Made by a program: the position numbers and the translations under genes | Part shown: positions 1 to 7,824 of the stretch, piece by piece | Position numbering within the stretch: position 1 is the first letter of the stretch | Layout of the letters: the number at the start of each line of letters is the position of its first letter | Assembly: GCF_021483235.1 (NCBI RefSeq) | Contig: NZ_JAKEEC010000002.1 | Span: 124,001 to 188,000 of the forward strand | Source: Arthrobacter alkaliphilus | GTDB taxonomy: Bacteria; Actinomycetota; Actinomycetes; Actinomycetales; Micrococcaceae | DNA length: 64,000 bases | Direction: 5' to 3' | Notes under the pieces: generated by a model | What the model saw: the letters and a program-made list of their open reading frames with translations, nothing else | What the model was told of the DNA's origin: nothing | Database searches by the model: none

Positions 1-338
1 CGGTCGCACGCGACGGCGACAGTTGCCCGCTCCGCGGCATGGCCATAGTCAGCGAGGGTCAGAAGGGCAGCCTGCTCCGCGGCGACGCGTCCCTGGGATG
101 GGTCCTTCTGCAGGACATACACCTTGGCGGCTTGGTCCGCTGCCCCCACGACGGCGAAAGAACCGCCCTGGATCTGTCCAACAGTCACGATGAAATAGAC
201 GACGGGCACCATGAACAGGAGCGACAGGAGGGTGAACTCGACCACCGCGCTTCCCCGCTCAGAGGGCAACGGGGGTCCGGTCGATTCCCGGAACCGTGCC
301 GCGGATAAGCAAGCCGCCTCCCGGAAGCGGGAAACCAC
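1..338 (-). CDS. TadE/TadF-like pseudopilin, 3' end cut by window edge
   Basis: Last visible gene of the Tad operon, running off the left edge. From the GTG at 338 the product reads MVSRFREAACLSA, then ERGSAVVEFTLLSLLFMVPV, a charged patch followed by one hydrophobic segment with the Glu typical of TadE/TadF pseudopilins, then a region rich in A, Q and D. Such proteins are minor subunits or assembly factors of Flp pili, anchored in the membrane by the N-terminal helix. The start lies 13 bases after the stop of the upstream TadE-like gene, so the two are very likely co-transcribed. The GTG start is my choice, since I see no in-frame ATG; the true end is outside the window. Confidence 0.75.
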   Translation of the reverse strand, partial: MVSRFREAACLSAARFRESTGPPLPSERGSAVVEFTLLSLLFMVPVVYFIVTVGQIQGGSFAVVGAADQAAKVYVLQKDPSQGRVAAEQAALLTLADYGHAAERATVAVACD

Positions 339-351
339 TGCACGGCGAGGA

Positions 352-774
352 TCAATCCGGAGCCGCGGCATGGCCCCTCACCTCCAGTCCCGCCAAGGGT
401 CCTATCAGCCCGATAACGGGCAATGGTGCCCTGACCGTCACTTCCAAGGTGCGGACTCCCTGGAAGCTGACCTCCGACGTCGAGATGTCCCGGGCAAAGT
501 CGGCGTTCAGCGCCGTTTCAATCAGGACTGCGGCGCGCTCCCGGGCATCGGCCGATGTCCGGTCGGCGAGAGTGCCGTACCGGGCTCCGGACGAGGCCGC
601 ATCAATGAGCGTGTTGCGAACGTGCAACACCAGGGTCAGTTGGATGACGGCGAGGAAGAACACCGTCAACAGACCGCCGACCAGCACGAAATCCACGACG
701 GCGGAGCCGCGTTCCCCGCCCCTGCCGCCTCCAACGCCGTTGCCCATTTCCGTTCCCCCGCCGCGGACCGGCAT
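352..774 (-). CDS. TadE-like pilus assembly protein
   Basis: A 140-residue protein with a glycine-rich start, then ERGSAVVDFVLVGGLLTVFF, the TadE-type transmembrane helix after a short basic/glycine region, followed by a soluble domain of about 85 residues. TadE-like proteins are pseudopilins of the Flp/Tad system. The gene lies 4 bases downstream of the Flp-like pilin gene and 13 bases upstream of the next pseudopilin gene, so it is part of one minus-strand operon. The ATG at 747 (MGNGVGGG) is an alternative start. Confidence 0.8.
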   Translation of the reverse strand: MPVRGGGTEMGNGVGGGRGGERGSAVVDFVLVGGLLTVFFLAVIQLTLVLHVRNTLIDAASSGARYGTLADRTSADARERAAVLIETALNADFARDISTSEVSFQGVRTLEVTVRAPLPVIGLIGPLAGLEVRGHAAAPD

Positions 775-778
775 CGGC

Positions 779-1051
779 TTACTTTCCGACCTTGCTCATG
801 GCCTGGTTGAACAGTCCTTCAAGGGCCGGCCCTGCCAGCGCCAGCAGGCCCGCGACAAGCGCGGCGGACATCAGGGTGATCATGACCCAGCCGGGCACGT
901 CGCCCCGCTCTGGATGGTCGCCGTCGTCAGCCGGATCCTTGTGCCGGCTGGTTCCAAGCGCTGATCCAGCCGGTGACAGCGTCCACATATGCCACAGCAA
1001 GAGCCCCGAAGCAGGCAGGCCGCGACGGCCGGGCTTTCTTATCTTCCCCAT
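779..1051 (-). CDS. Flp-like small pilin or pilin-like membrane protein
   Basis: A 90-residue product from the ATG at 1051, which has a GGGGAA ribosome site just upstream; an in-frame ATG at 1078 would add 9 residues. The C-terminal half carries one hydrophobic helix (VMITLMSAALVAGLLALAGP) followed by a short tail ending in MSKVGK, the usual layout of actinobacterial Flp-type pilins encoded between tadC and tadE. The N-terminal half is basic and polar. The role as the major pilin is inferred from position and helix; no processing site was identified with certainty. Confidence 0.65.
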   Translation of the reverse strand: MGKIRKPGRRGLPASGLLLWHMWTLSPAGSALGTSRHKDPADDGDHPERGDVPGWVMITLMSAALVAGLLALAGPALEGLFNQAMSKVGK

Positions 1052-1176
1052 GTCAGTTCCCCATTTCCTTTTCCCCATTTAGTTGTGCAGGAATCCCTTG
1101 CGATCCATGCGTTTTTGTTTGGCATTCAGGCTTGTGCCCCGGTGATGGCCGGAACTACGCGTGACTGCCACCGTCA

Positions 1177-2115
1177 TCAGAAACCAAGATCCAGCGCGGC
1201 CAAGCCCGGATAGACGGCGAAGATCACCGTGAGGGGCAGGACTCCGAAAACCAGCGGCACCATCATGGCGATTTCCTTGCGACCGGCCGCTTCCATCAAC
1301 TCCCGTTTGGCCGAATCGCGGACATCCGCAGCCTGCGCCCGTAAAACATCGGCCAAGGGGGTCCCGCGTTCGACGGCAACAACCATTCCATCCACGAACC
1401 GGACCAGCGGGCCGAGCTCGGTTCGTCCGGAAAACCCGTGCAGGGCTTCGATCAGGCGCGTGCCAGCCCGGGTAGCGGCCAATACCAGGGCAAACTCTTT
1501 CGCCAGTTCGCCGCGGGCTGTGCGGCACACTCGATCGAGGGCGCCCGTGGCACTCTCCCCCGCACCCACGGCGAGTGCCATCAACTCGGCAAGGCTGGGG
1601 AACTCCGCCAGCATCCGCCGTTCCCTTCGTTTGATCGTCACTGCGAGCATGTAGTCCCGGAAAAGAAACCCTCCCAACGCGCAGGCCAAGACCGAGGCAA
1701 CCGCAAGCACCGGGCTGAACCGTCCGCCGGCCGCGCCCGCGGCCACCACGACAACCGCCGTCGTGAAGCCCGCCGCGGCCCATAACAATTGCTCCGCGCG
1801 GAAGTCCAGCGCCGACTTTCCAGAACCGGCCTTTGCCAGCCTCTTGGTGAGAGACGTGGTACCGAGGTTGAATTTCGCCAGGTAGCGGAGGGCGTCCCGC
1901 ACCACGGGCCGCAGAATGCGCTCCAAGGGTCCGAACGGTGCGATATCCGAACAGGTGGAGAGCAGGCGCGATTCCAGTTTCTGGGACCTGAGTTGCGGCT
2001 CGATGCGCTCCACGAACGGAATGCCCCGCATAAACGGCATGCGAACAAAGATGAGCCACAATCCGGCTCCCAAAAGAAGTCCGCAGAACACGGCCCAGGC
2101 AGTCAGCCCGGTCAT
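1177..2115 (-). CDS. tadC: TadC, type II secretion system F-family platform protein
   Basis: A 312-residue integral membrane protein. It has an N-terminal hydrophobic segment (AWAVFCGLLLGAGLWLIFV), a long hydrophobic hairpin near residues 110-155, a soluble T2SSF-type helical domain with SLAELMALAVGAGES, and a C-terminal membrane segment (MMVPLVFGVLPLTVIFAVY). TadC and TadB together form the inner-membrane platform on which the CpaF ATPase drives Flp pilus assembly. The ATG overlaps the tadB stop by 4 bases (ATGA), so translation is coupled. The 125 bases between its stop and the pilin start contain no gene I can support. Confidence 0.85.
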   Translation of the reverse strand: MTGLTAWAVFCGLLLGAGLWLIFVRMPFMRGIPFVERIEPQLRSQKLESRLLSTCSDIAPFGPLERILRPVVRDALRYLAKFNLGTTSLTKRLAKAGSGKSALDFRAEQLLWAAAGFTTAVVVVAAGAAGGRFSPVLAVASVLACALGGFLFRDYMLAVTIKRRERRMLAEFPSLAELMALAVGAGESATGALDRVCRTARGELAKEFALVLAATRAGTRLIEALHGFSGRTELGPLVRFVDGMVVAVERGTPLADVLRAQAADVRDSAKRELMEAAGRKEIAMMVPLVFGVLPLTVIFAVYPGLAALDLGF

Positions 2116-2975
2116 CGAAGCACCCTTTCATCTTCGGGAAGGGCGGCAACGCGCAGCATGGCCCAGTAACAGAAGGCCGAGACCAACAACCCGCCTCCAA
2201 GAACGCTGACTCCGGCCGCCGAGTTGTACGCGGCTACGGCTTCCGGCCGGCTGGCGAGAAGCATCAGCACGATCCATGGGGCGGCAACGGCCAGGCGCGC
2301 ACCGTTGATGGTCCATGATTGCCGCGCCTCAAGCTCACGGCGGGTCCTCGCGCTCTCTCGGAGGAACTCCGCGAGAGTGCCCAAAAGACGGCCGAGATCG
2401 GATCCGCCCACGTCCCGGGTCAGCCTGAGCGCCTCAATGATCCGGTCTGCAACCGGATCGGCCAAACGCTCCTTGAGCTTGCTCAGCGCTGCGTCGAAAT
2501 GGCCGCCGGAACGGTAGTCCGCGGCAAACTCGCGGAAGAGTGCCCGCAGCTCTTCGGGTCCCCTGTCCCCGAGCTGGATCAGCGCCTCGGGCAGCGACAG
2601 TCCGGCCCGGATCGCCGAGCGCAAATGATCGACGACGTCGGGCCAGAGCTCCCGGAGCATGGCGGTCCGCCTGCGGGCCCGCCACTTGACAACGGCCAAG
2701 GGAAGCCACGCACCGAACAGGCCGAAGCACGCCGCGATCGAGAAGGACGCGGTCACAACGTAGATCACCAGTGTGGCGAATAGGCCCAATCCGAAGCACG
2801 AAGCGATGAATCCGCCGGCACTCACTTTTTCGATCCCGGCTGTGAGCAGCAAAGACTCAAGGCGTCTCGGTTTGGGTTCCGTGACAGCAAGCGGATCTTG
2901 TTCCCATGCCGACCACCAGATGAGGAAAACCCCCAGTCCGCAGAGAACGCCCAACAGCGGGGCCATCAGGCGCAC
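2112..2975 (-). CDS. tadB: TadB, type II secretion system F-family platform protein
   Basis: A 287-residue protein with an N-terminal membrane helix (LLGVLCGLGVFLIWWSAW), a second hydrophobic pair around residues 55-95, a T2SSF core (LRSAIRAGLSLPEALIQLG) and C-terminal helices. It is the partner of TadC in the Tad platform. Its start overlaps the end of the cpaF 3' fragment by 10 bases, showing that cpaF-tadB-tadC was one coupled operon. Because the mobile element sits in cpaF, tadB is now about 17 kb away from the cpaF promoter and needs read-through or a new promoter from the element end. Confidence 0.85.
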   Translation of the reverse strand: MRLMAPLLGVLCGLGVFLIWWSAWEQDPLAVTEPKPRRLESLLLTAGIEKVSAGGFIASCFGLGLFATLVIYVVTASFSIAACFGLFGAWLPLAVVKWRARRRTAMLRELWPDVVDHLRSAIRAGLSLPEALIQLGDRGPEELRALFREFAADYRSGGHFDAALSKLKERLADPVADRIIEALRLTRDVGGSDLGRLLGTLAEFLRESARTRRELEARQSWTINGARLAVAAPWIVLMLLASRPEAVAAYNSAAGVSVLGGGLLVSAFCYWAMLRVAALPEDERVLR

Positions 2976-3221
2976 TCCAGGAGGGCTGCGACGTCAAAAC
3001 CGGCCCGGGCGAATTTCTCCGCGGCCGGCAAGGAATTCGACGTGGCGCGCAAGCTTCCATCCTGCGTGGTGAAGACCTTGGACGATTCGATGATGCCGTT
3101 CTCCACTCGCCGTCCCAGCGAGAGGATCTCCGTGACTTGCCGGCGGCCGTCGGGGTGCCGGCTGCAATGGACCACGAGGTCGATGCACGAGGCCACGGTG
3201 GGTACAACGAACGCACTTGCG
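2966..3221 (-). pseudogene. cpaF: cpaF 3' fragment, separated by element insertion
   Basis: This minus-strand stretch encodes the last 80 residues of the Tad motor ATPase (from VVPTVASCIDLVVHCSRHPD to ALLECA) plus the 13-bp attachment core. It is the other half of the gene at 20283-21263. The codons are in phase across the joint: 20283 is the third base of codon 327 and 3208 is the first base of codon 328. The open frame extends leftward-reading from 3355 inside the element (MSDLVRLVCQS and so on), so a 129-residue chimera could be made from an element-borne start, but nothing shows that it is functional. The DLVVHCSRHPDGRRQVTEI segment is the conserved C-terminal part of CpaF-type ATPases. 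Confidence 0.9.
3209..3221. repeat. Attachment core, left copy (attL)
   Basis: The sequence GAACGCACTTGCG occurs here and again at 20283-20295 in the same orientation. Host cpaF lies to the left and element DNA to the right. The central CT at 3216-3217 is flanked by CGCA and TGCG, the symmetry expected of a large serine integrase crossover dinucleotide. An 11-base arm (3227-3237) just inside the element is the inverse, 10 of 11 matching, of 20270-20280 at the other end. Confidence 0.9.
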
Positions 3222-3375
3222 CTTAGTGTCAAAGCACAGCATGAATTTACGGGAATTACGGACCGGCAAGAGCTTAGAACGAAGTTCGCCGGTAAGCATG
3301 CGCGATTCGCCGGAATGCGGCAACTCTGGCAGACCAATCGCACCAAATCGGACACACTAACTGGAAGGTCGCACC

Positions 3376-4074
3376 ATGAACACTGGGGAAGTTCACCGCC
3401 AATCCCGGAAGGCCCGCAGCAGGCACGCGCTCACGCCCCCACTGGGATTTGCGCCAGCGAACCCCGACGACTTCACGGACAGACTCGATGGCTGGGTTGG
3501 GCCGACCATCGTTGATCCGGAAGGCATGCCGATGGCCTCGGCTACTTGGACGCCCGAAGGGGAACTCAAGCGGTACATCAACGAGGATATGTTTCCGGAC
3601 ACGGAGTGCCCGAGCGCTAGAGCGGTGCTGGTCTGGCTGGATGCCTTGATCAGCGAGGCCGCCGATACGTGCCCCATCGAAGGTTGCACACTCCTTGTTT
3701 TCGAGCACGACGAGGCGGGAACGCACGTCTTCCCGGGCCAGTGGATCGAGTCAAGCGACGAGACAGTGGGGCCGCTATTAAACATCAGCCCTACAAATGG
3801 CCCCTCGAGCGCCGGCGCCAGCGTTGAAATCCCGCTTGAGCTGTTCGAAAGTCTCGGAGCCACTGTTGGGACGGAGGCGGGCACGCTGAGTTTGTGCGGC
3901 TCGATCGATGCGATGGCTGAGATCTTCGCCGCCTTGGCTGAAGCCGGCACGAAGGGCTCGGCTCTCCTTGCCGAGGGCAAGATTCAGGCTCCGGCCCTTA
4001 CTCCCAGAACCAGTTACAGCCCACGCCGCTACGTCCAAACCGGCGTGCCAGCGGAACGTCGTCAACGGCGATAG
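3376..4074 (+). CDS. Hypothetical protein of the element left end
   Basis: A 232-residue protein I do not recognise. It starts 154 bases inside the element, is rich in acidic residues (FPDTECPSARAVLVWLDALI, EGCTLLVFEHDEAG) and ends with a basic Arg-rich tail (RRYVQTGVPAERRQRR). There is no signal peptide or membrane helix. The segment LVFEHDEAGTHVFPGQW suggests a globular fold with a central strand pattern. It is the first of three closely packed plus-strand genes, with a 3-base gap to the next, and ends with a HTH gene two positions later, so a control or accessory role is possible but unproven. The start ATG follows GGAAGGTCGCACC, with GGAAGG as ribosome site. Confidence 0.7.
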   Translation: MNTGEVHRQSRKARSRHALTPPLGFAPANPDDFTDRLDGWVGPTIVDPEGMPMASATWTPEGELKRYINEDMFPDTECPSARAVLVWLDALISEAADTCPIEGCTLLVFEHDEAGTHVFPGQWIESSDETVGPLLNISPTNGPSSAGASVEIPLELFESLGATVGTEAGTLSLCGSIDAMAEIFAALAEAGTKGSALLAEGKIQAPALTPRTSYSPRRYVQTGVPAERRQRR

Positions 4075-4077
4075 GCG

Positions 4078-4251
4078 ATGACCGCGATAGCCGAATGCGA
4101 ACCATCCGCGAGTACGCCAGACGGCGGCACTGAGGCCATCCGCAACGCGATCCAGGCCATTATTGACGCCGACCTCACGCTCACCGAAACCCGGGCCGCC
4201 ATCTGGTCCCTCATCCCGAAGGAACACCACCATGACAAACACCGCCGATGA
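4078..4251 (+). CDS. Small hypothetical protein, 57 aa
   Basis: ATG at 4078 lies 3 bases after the preceding stop and the frame stays open to TGA at 4249-4251. The product begins MTAIAECEPSASTPDGG and contains EAIRNAIQAIIDADLTLTET, an amphipathic helix pattern. It overlaps the start of the HTH gene at 4232 by 20 bases, the packing typical of phage and element control regions. No function is recognised. It is supported by codon phase, tight spacing and overlap rather than homology. Confidence 0.5.
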   Translation: MTAIAECEPSASTPDGGTEAIRNAIQAIIDADLTLTETRAAIWSLIPKEHHHDKHRR

Positions 4252-4486
4252 ACCGAACGCCGGGGCTCCCCGCATCTACACGGCCCAAGAAATCGCCGAC
4301 ATACTCCAAATCAACATCCGCAAAGTCCGCGAAAACGCCAAGACCCGCAAGTGGCCCTCCCTCGACTTAGGCCACCGCAGCATCCGCTTCACAGAGAAGC
4401 ACCTACAGGCCATCCTGTCGCTCTCCGAGACCCCGCCACCCCCGACGCCGTCATTGCGCCGCAGGACGCGCCGGCCGCCGATCTGA
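4232..4486 (+). CDS. Helix-turn-helix DNA-binding protein (excisionase/MerR-like)
   Basis: An 84-residue protein from the ATG at 4232, preceded by AAGGA; an in-frame upstream start at 4163 would run through the previous gene. The core IYTAQEIADILQINIRKVRE is a winged-HTH of the excisionase/helix-turn-helix-17 type, followed by KTRKWPSLDLGHRSIRFTEK, which fits the wing. The C-terminus is Pro/Arg rich. Such proteins act as recombination directionality factors or repressors. This is the second HTH protein of this class in the element, after the one at 18308-18514, and either could be the factor that directs the integrase toward excision. Confidence 0.75.
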   Translation: MTNTADEPNAGAPRIYTAQEIADILQINIRKVRENAKTRKWPSLDLGHRSIRFTEKHLQAILSLSETPPPPTPSLRRRTRRPPI

Positions 4487-4626
4487 CGGGTGGCGCGGCA
4501 GCCGTCGCGTAAATTCCAAGTCCCGCACGGGCCGCGTGCGCACAACTAAGACCCGCCTTCACAACATCACAATTTGATGGACATATTCAGGAAAGCCCGT
4601 TAAGTAGCGTACGATCACGACAAAAT

Positions 4627-4650
4627 CCGGCGACGATCGGCGGTCGCCGG
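4627..4650. promoter_or_regulatory. Inverted repeat upstream of lipoprotein gene
   Basis: Perfect 8-base arms CCGGCGAC (4627-4634) and GTCGCCGG (4643-4650) around an 8-base loop, 22 bases before the ATG at 4673. It could be a 5' UTR hairpin or an operator. The ribosome site GGGGGAA follows it. Confidence 0.4.
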
Positions 4651-4672
4651 CATCGAAAAATTTGGGGGAATT

Positions 4673-5137
4673 ATGATCTCTTTTCGCATTGCTCAACATG
4701 CCCGCGCTGGCAGCAAGCTCTTAGCCTGGTCTGTGGCGTTTGTCTTGGCGCTGGCGACACTGACCGGCTGCGGCGGCACGTCCGAGGCGTCGGCAACTTC
4801 TCCGTCACCTTCCGCCGCTTCCTCCGCGCCGCCCCAATCGAAGATCCAGCAGGCCAGCCATTCATGCCATCTTGACGGCAGCGCATATGCCACGCTTGGT
4901 GACGGCGGTTACACGGTCACTCTGAAGGGACAGCCTGACGCTGGCACGACCGGTCTTCCAATCAAGGACATTGCGTGTGTTCTTAGAACGGTATCTGTGC
5001 CGGATAGCGTGGTGAGCCAGATGGACGCAACCCGCGCCTTGGATGGTATGCAAAAAGCGACGTGGGACAAGATTTCGGCCTCATGGACTTATCACCCGAC
5101 AAATGGGTTGAAGGTCATTCTGACTGAATCAAAGTAG
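4673..5137 (+). CDS. Putative lipoprotein
   Basis: A 154-residue protein with a classic type II signal: a basic n-region, the hydrophobic stretch LLAWSVAFVLALATLTGC ending in a lipobox Cys, then a Ser/Ala/Pro linker and a small domain with two further cysteines (SCHLDG and IACVLR) that could form a disulphide. It should be anchored to the outer face of the membrane. The family is not recognised. The start is fixed by GGGGGAATT directly upstream. It is followed, 95 bases later, by the TM2-Ltp gene on the same strand. Confidence 0.75.
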   Translation: MISFRIAQHARAGSKLLAWSVAFVLALATLTGCGGTSEASATSPSPSAASSAPPQSKIQQASHSCHLDGSAYATLGDGGYTVTLKGQPDAGTTGLPIKDIACVLRTVSVPDSVVSQMDATRALDGMQKATWDKISASWTYHPTNGLKVILTESK

Positions 5138-5232
5138 AGAACTCACGTCCGTCTGGCCATTAGGTCATCGGGGAACCATCACAGCGCAGCCGGGTGCCCG
5201 AATTCGGGCAACCTCCTTTTGAAAGGAATCGA

Positions 5233-6270
5233 ATGAGCCAGAATGTCCCACCCACAGACCGTCCGTCGCCGTTCCCACAAGGCGCCAATCCTCCAGGAGG
5301 CACGCATGCGCCGGGGCTCGGACAGTACGCGCCTCAGTCAGATCAGAACGCCTCGCAGCAGGGGGAACCTGGCGCCTACCAGAGCCAGCCCGACGCTTAC
5401 CAGGGCGCCCACACTACCTACGGGTATCCCGGCGGACCGGCAGGGCCGTTCGTCGGCAAGTCGTTCCTCACGACATGGTTGCTGTCGCTCCTCCTGGGCG
5501 GTCTCGGCATTGATCGGTTCTACCTAGGCAAGGTCGGCACGGGCATCCTGAAGCTCGTCACCTTTGGCGGTCTGGGCGTCTGGGCCTTGGTTGACCTCAT
5601 TTTGGTGCTCACTAATAAGACAAGGGACAAACGGGGTCTTCCTCTTGATGGCTACGAAAAGCACAAGAAGGTCGCTCTCATCGTTACAGGCGTTCTGATC
5701 CTTTTGGGAATCGTCGTCAACTCGGCCCGGGCGAGCGCCTCCAACACCGTGGCATCCGGGGCCGCCGCACCCGCTCCTGCCGCGACGGCGACGCAAACGC
5801 CAACGCCAACGCCAACGCCAACGCCAACGAAGGATCCTGCTGTTGCAGCGGCCGAGGCAAAAGCATCGGCCGAAGCGTCTGCCAAGGCGAAGGCTGAGGC
5901 TGACGCTGCTGCTAAAGCCAAGGCAGACGCGGATGCGGCAGCGAAAGCAAAGGCCGCTGCTGACGCAGCCGCTAAGGCCGGGACTGTCAGTCAGCAGAAC
6001 GCACTTCGGAAAGCTGCTCAATACCTCAACTACACAGCCTTCTCGCGAACGGGCCTGATCGGGCAACTGGAGTTCGAGAAGTATTCGACCGAGGACGCGA
6101 CTTGGGCTGTTGATCGCGTGACCGTCGACTGGAACGTGCAGGCCGCCAAGAAGGCCAAGGATTACCTGAAATACACATCCTTCTCGCATGCCAGTCTCGC
6201 TGACCAACTGACCTTCGATGGTTTCACTCCGGAGCAGGCCGAGTACGGCGTGAGCCAAGCAGGCCTCTAG
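5233..6270 (+). CDS. TM2-domain protein with two Ltp repeats (superinfection-exclusion type)
   Basis: A 345-residue protein from the ATG at 5233, preceded by GAAAGGA; a GTG at 5194 is less likely. Domains in order: a Pro/Gln-rich cytoplasmic region; a TM2 domain at about residues 75-130 containing GGLGIDRFYLGKVGTG; a third membrane helix (VALIVTGVLILLGIVV); a Thr-Pro stretch encoded by ACGCCA repeats; a long Ala/Lys/Glu/Asp-rich helical stalk; and two C-terminal repeats, NALRKAAQYLNYTAFSRTGL and AKKAKDYLKYTSFSHASL. These match the Ltp repeat known from the Streptococcus phage TP-J34 lipoprotein, which blocks DNA entry of other phages. Ltp repeats also occur outside prophages, so exclusion activity is inferred. 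Confidence 0.8.
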   Translation: MSQNVPPTDRPSPFPQGANPPGGTHAPGLGQYAPQSDQNASQQGEPGAYQSQPDAYQGAHTTYGYPGGPAGPFVGKSFLTTWLLSLLLGGLGIDRFYLGKVGTGILKLVTFGGLGVWALVDLILVLTNKTRDKRGLPLDGYEKHKKVALIVTGVLILLGIVVNSARASASNTVASGAAAPAPAATATQTPTPTPTPTPTKDPAVAAAEAKASAEASAKAKAEADAAAKAKADADAAAKAKAAADAAAKAGTVSQQNALRKAAQYLNYTAFSRTGLIGQLEFEKYSTEDATWAVDRVTVDWNVQAAKKAKDYLKYTSFSHASLADQLTFDGFTPEQAEYGVSQAGL

Positions 6271-6525
6271 CCACCAAGAAACGACTAACGATACGGGGTG
6301 GCAGCGGACTGTGGCGATCGGCCCCGGTTCCGCTAGGCGTCTCGACACGAGGGCATCCCCGGCGACCTCATCACATTCGCGCTCAAGGACCCGATCGTTA
6401 CGATCCTGCCGGCGGGGGTTCATGAGCCAAAGTTGCGGAACCCAGAAGAAGATTGGCTGAGATCAGGGACGCTGTACGTTTAGTCTCAAGTCAGATCGCA
6501 GTAGGAATTGGGGAAAGGATAATCC

Positions 6526-6762
6526 GTGCTACCACGAGCAGAGAAGGCTCAATTCTCTTATTCGCCCAATTGGTTGACCGGCAAAGGGTGGCTGGTTTTC
6601 CACCTAGGTGCGAGGTCCGAGTATCGGATCCAGAAGATGAACCGGGATGACTATGCACAGCTCATGCAGTCGCAAGCCAACTGCCAAGTGTACGGTCGTT
6701 CTACGGGGTTGATAACAAGACGATGGGGGAAGCTATGGCCGTTTCGCGAGACGGGCGGATAA
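6526..6762 (+). CDS. Hypothetical protein, 78 aa
   Basis: GTG at 6526 is preceded by GGGGAAAGGATAATCC, a good ribosome site. The product contains SPNWLTGKGWLVFHLGARSE followed by YRIQKMNRDDYAQLMQSQAN, with no signal peptide or membrane helix. It overlaps the next small gene by 28 bases, as in compact phage operons. The family is not recognised. Confidence 0.45.
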   Translation: MLPRAEKAQFSYSPNWLTGKGWLVFHLGARSEYRIQKMNRDDYAQLMQSQANCQVYGRSTGLITRRWGKLWPFRETGG

Positions 6763-6959
6763 AGGTAGAAGACGGAAAGGTGTTCGAACGTGTCGACTCG
6801 GATGCGTGGATAGAGATAGGAAAAGCCGGATGGGCAGCGAGCGATTTTGTCTTCGTCTCGAATGACCCAGCACGCGTCCATCCGCTGGAGCAGCCTGTCG
6901 GACTGAGTGAGCAGACTTTAGCGGACTCCGTCAGCAGGTTCATTCTTCCCCGTTCCTGA
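6735..6959 (+). CDS. Hypothetical protein, 74 aa
   Basis: ATG at 6735 follows GGGGGAAGC; an in-frame ATG at 6723 would add 4 residues. The product starts MAVSRDGRIKVEDGKVFERV and continues as alternating polar and hydrophobic residues suggesting a small beta fold (DAWIEIGKAGWAASDFVFVS). No known family is recognised. It is the distal member of the pair with the 6526 gene, and the two probably share one transcript. Confidence 0.45.
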   Translation: MAVSRDGRIKVEDGKVFERVDSDAWIEIGKAGWAASDFVFVSNDPARVHPLEQPVGLSEQTLADSVSRFILPRS

Positions 6960-7062
6960 AGATCAAGCCCGATCGCCCGGGACTTATTCATCTTCGGTGT
7001 CACATTTGATCCGCTGGGGCTAGCTCAGCGCGCCGGGCTGGTCGGATATTCGACCAGCCGAC

Positions 7063-7824
7063 CTACCTGTACCAATCAGCACCGAGCGGGTTGGTGATCA
7101 AGGCCGGTTGTTCATTTACTCGCACCACACAGCCATGCGCCGCTGTTTCCGGTGAGGCGTAGGTGAAATCTCCGCGTTCAAAGACCATGGACCATAAAGC
7201 TGTCGCCATGAAGTCCCTCTTTGACATGTCTATGGAGAACGTCATCTTTTGGGTCTCCAGCGGCTTGAGCCTAACTACGGTTTGACCTGATGCGGCGCCT
7301 TCGAAAGCCCCCGACGTCGTCCACTCTGCCGTTCGGGTGACGCCTTGGGCGTTTATTGCATAAACGGTCGGCAACGGTACGAGGATGTCTTCGGTTGACA
7401 CGTTGATCGCCCCGCCGTTGATCACGGCATGGACCTGATCTCCGGGCCGGGTGGATGTCACGTAGGAAACGCCGATGGACAGCGCACCCGTAAGGCAAAG
7501 GTAGGGCTGGGCGGCAATTGCCGGAGGTTCTGGTTGGCCCGCGATAGGTGAACTCGCCCGGCTGGGCCGCGAGGACTGGACCACCGCCTGTGTCGGTGGC
7601 TGGGCCGTCGTCTGTACCGGCGACTGGACTGCCGTCTGTACCGGTGTTCGGACCGGCTCCGGGCTTGCCGAAGCGCTGGATGGCTCGCAGCCGTTGGTGA
7701 GATAGCAGTTGAGGTGCCCCTGGGTCGGACTTGGGCGCGCCGTGCCGGGCTGACCAGTTGTGCAAGCCGAAAGGAGAACCACGAGAACACCGCAAGTGAG
7801 GACCAGGATTTTGCCTCGCGCCAC
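7063..7824 (-). CDS. Putative lipoprotein
   Basis: A 253-residue product from the GTG at 7824, chosen because GGGGGAAG lies 4 bases upstream; an ATG at 7854 gives a longer N-terminus. The signal is VARGKILVLTCGVLVVLLSA followed by a lipobox Cys. A long Pro/Thr/Gln/Val linker with repeated TPVQTAVQSPVQ-like units follows, then a globular part with two cysteines (YLCLTGAL and HGCVVRV). The domain with SIGVSYVTSTRPGDQVHAVI looks like an immunoglobulin-like beta sandwich. The role is unknown. It is one of several surface-anchored cargo proteins and stands alone on the minus strand. Confidence 0.7.
   Translation of the reverse strand: MARGKILVLTCGVLVVLLSACTTGQPGTARPSPTQGHLNCYLTNGCEPSSASASPEPVRTPVQTAVQSPVQTTAQPPTQAVVQSSRPSRASSPIAGQPEPPAIAAQPYLCLTGALSIGVSYVTSTRPGDQVHAVINGGAINVSTEDILVPLPTVYAINAQGVTRTAEWTTSGAFEGAASGQTVVRLKPLETQKMTFSIDMSKRDFMATALWSMVFERGDFTYASPETAAHGCVVRVNEQPALITNPLGADWYR

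Noticed and set aside
1079..2200. 373-residue minus-strand ORF
   Set aside because: Out-of-frame shadow of tadC; no membrane helices and a Gly/Arg-rich composition.
5194..5232. GTG at 5194 as the start of the TM2-Ltp gene
   Set aside because: No ribosome site in front, while the ATG at 5233 has GAAAGGA at proper distance.
5797..5830. ACGCCA tandem repeats as a possible phase-variable tract
   Set aside because: The unit is 6 bases, so length changes keep the frame; it codes for a Thr-Pro linker in the TM2-Ltp protein.
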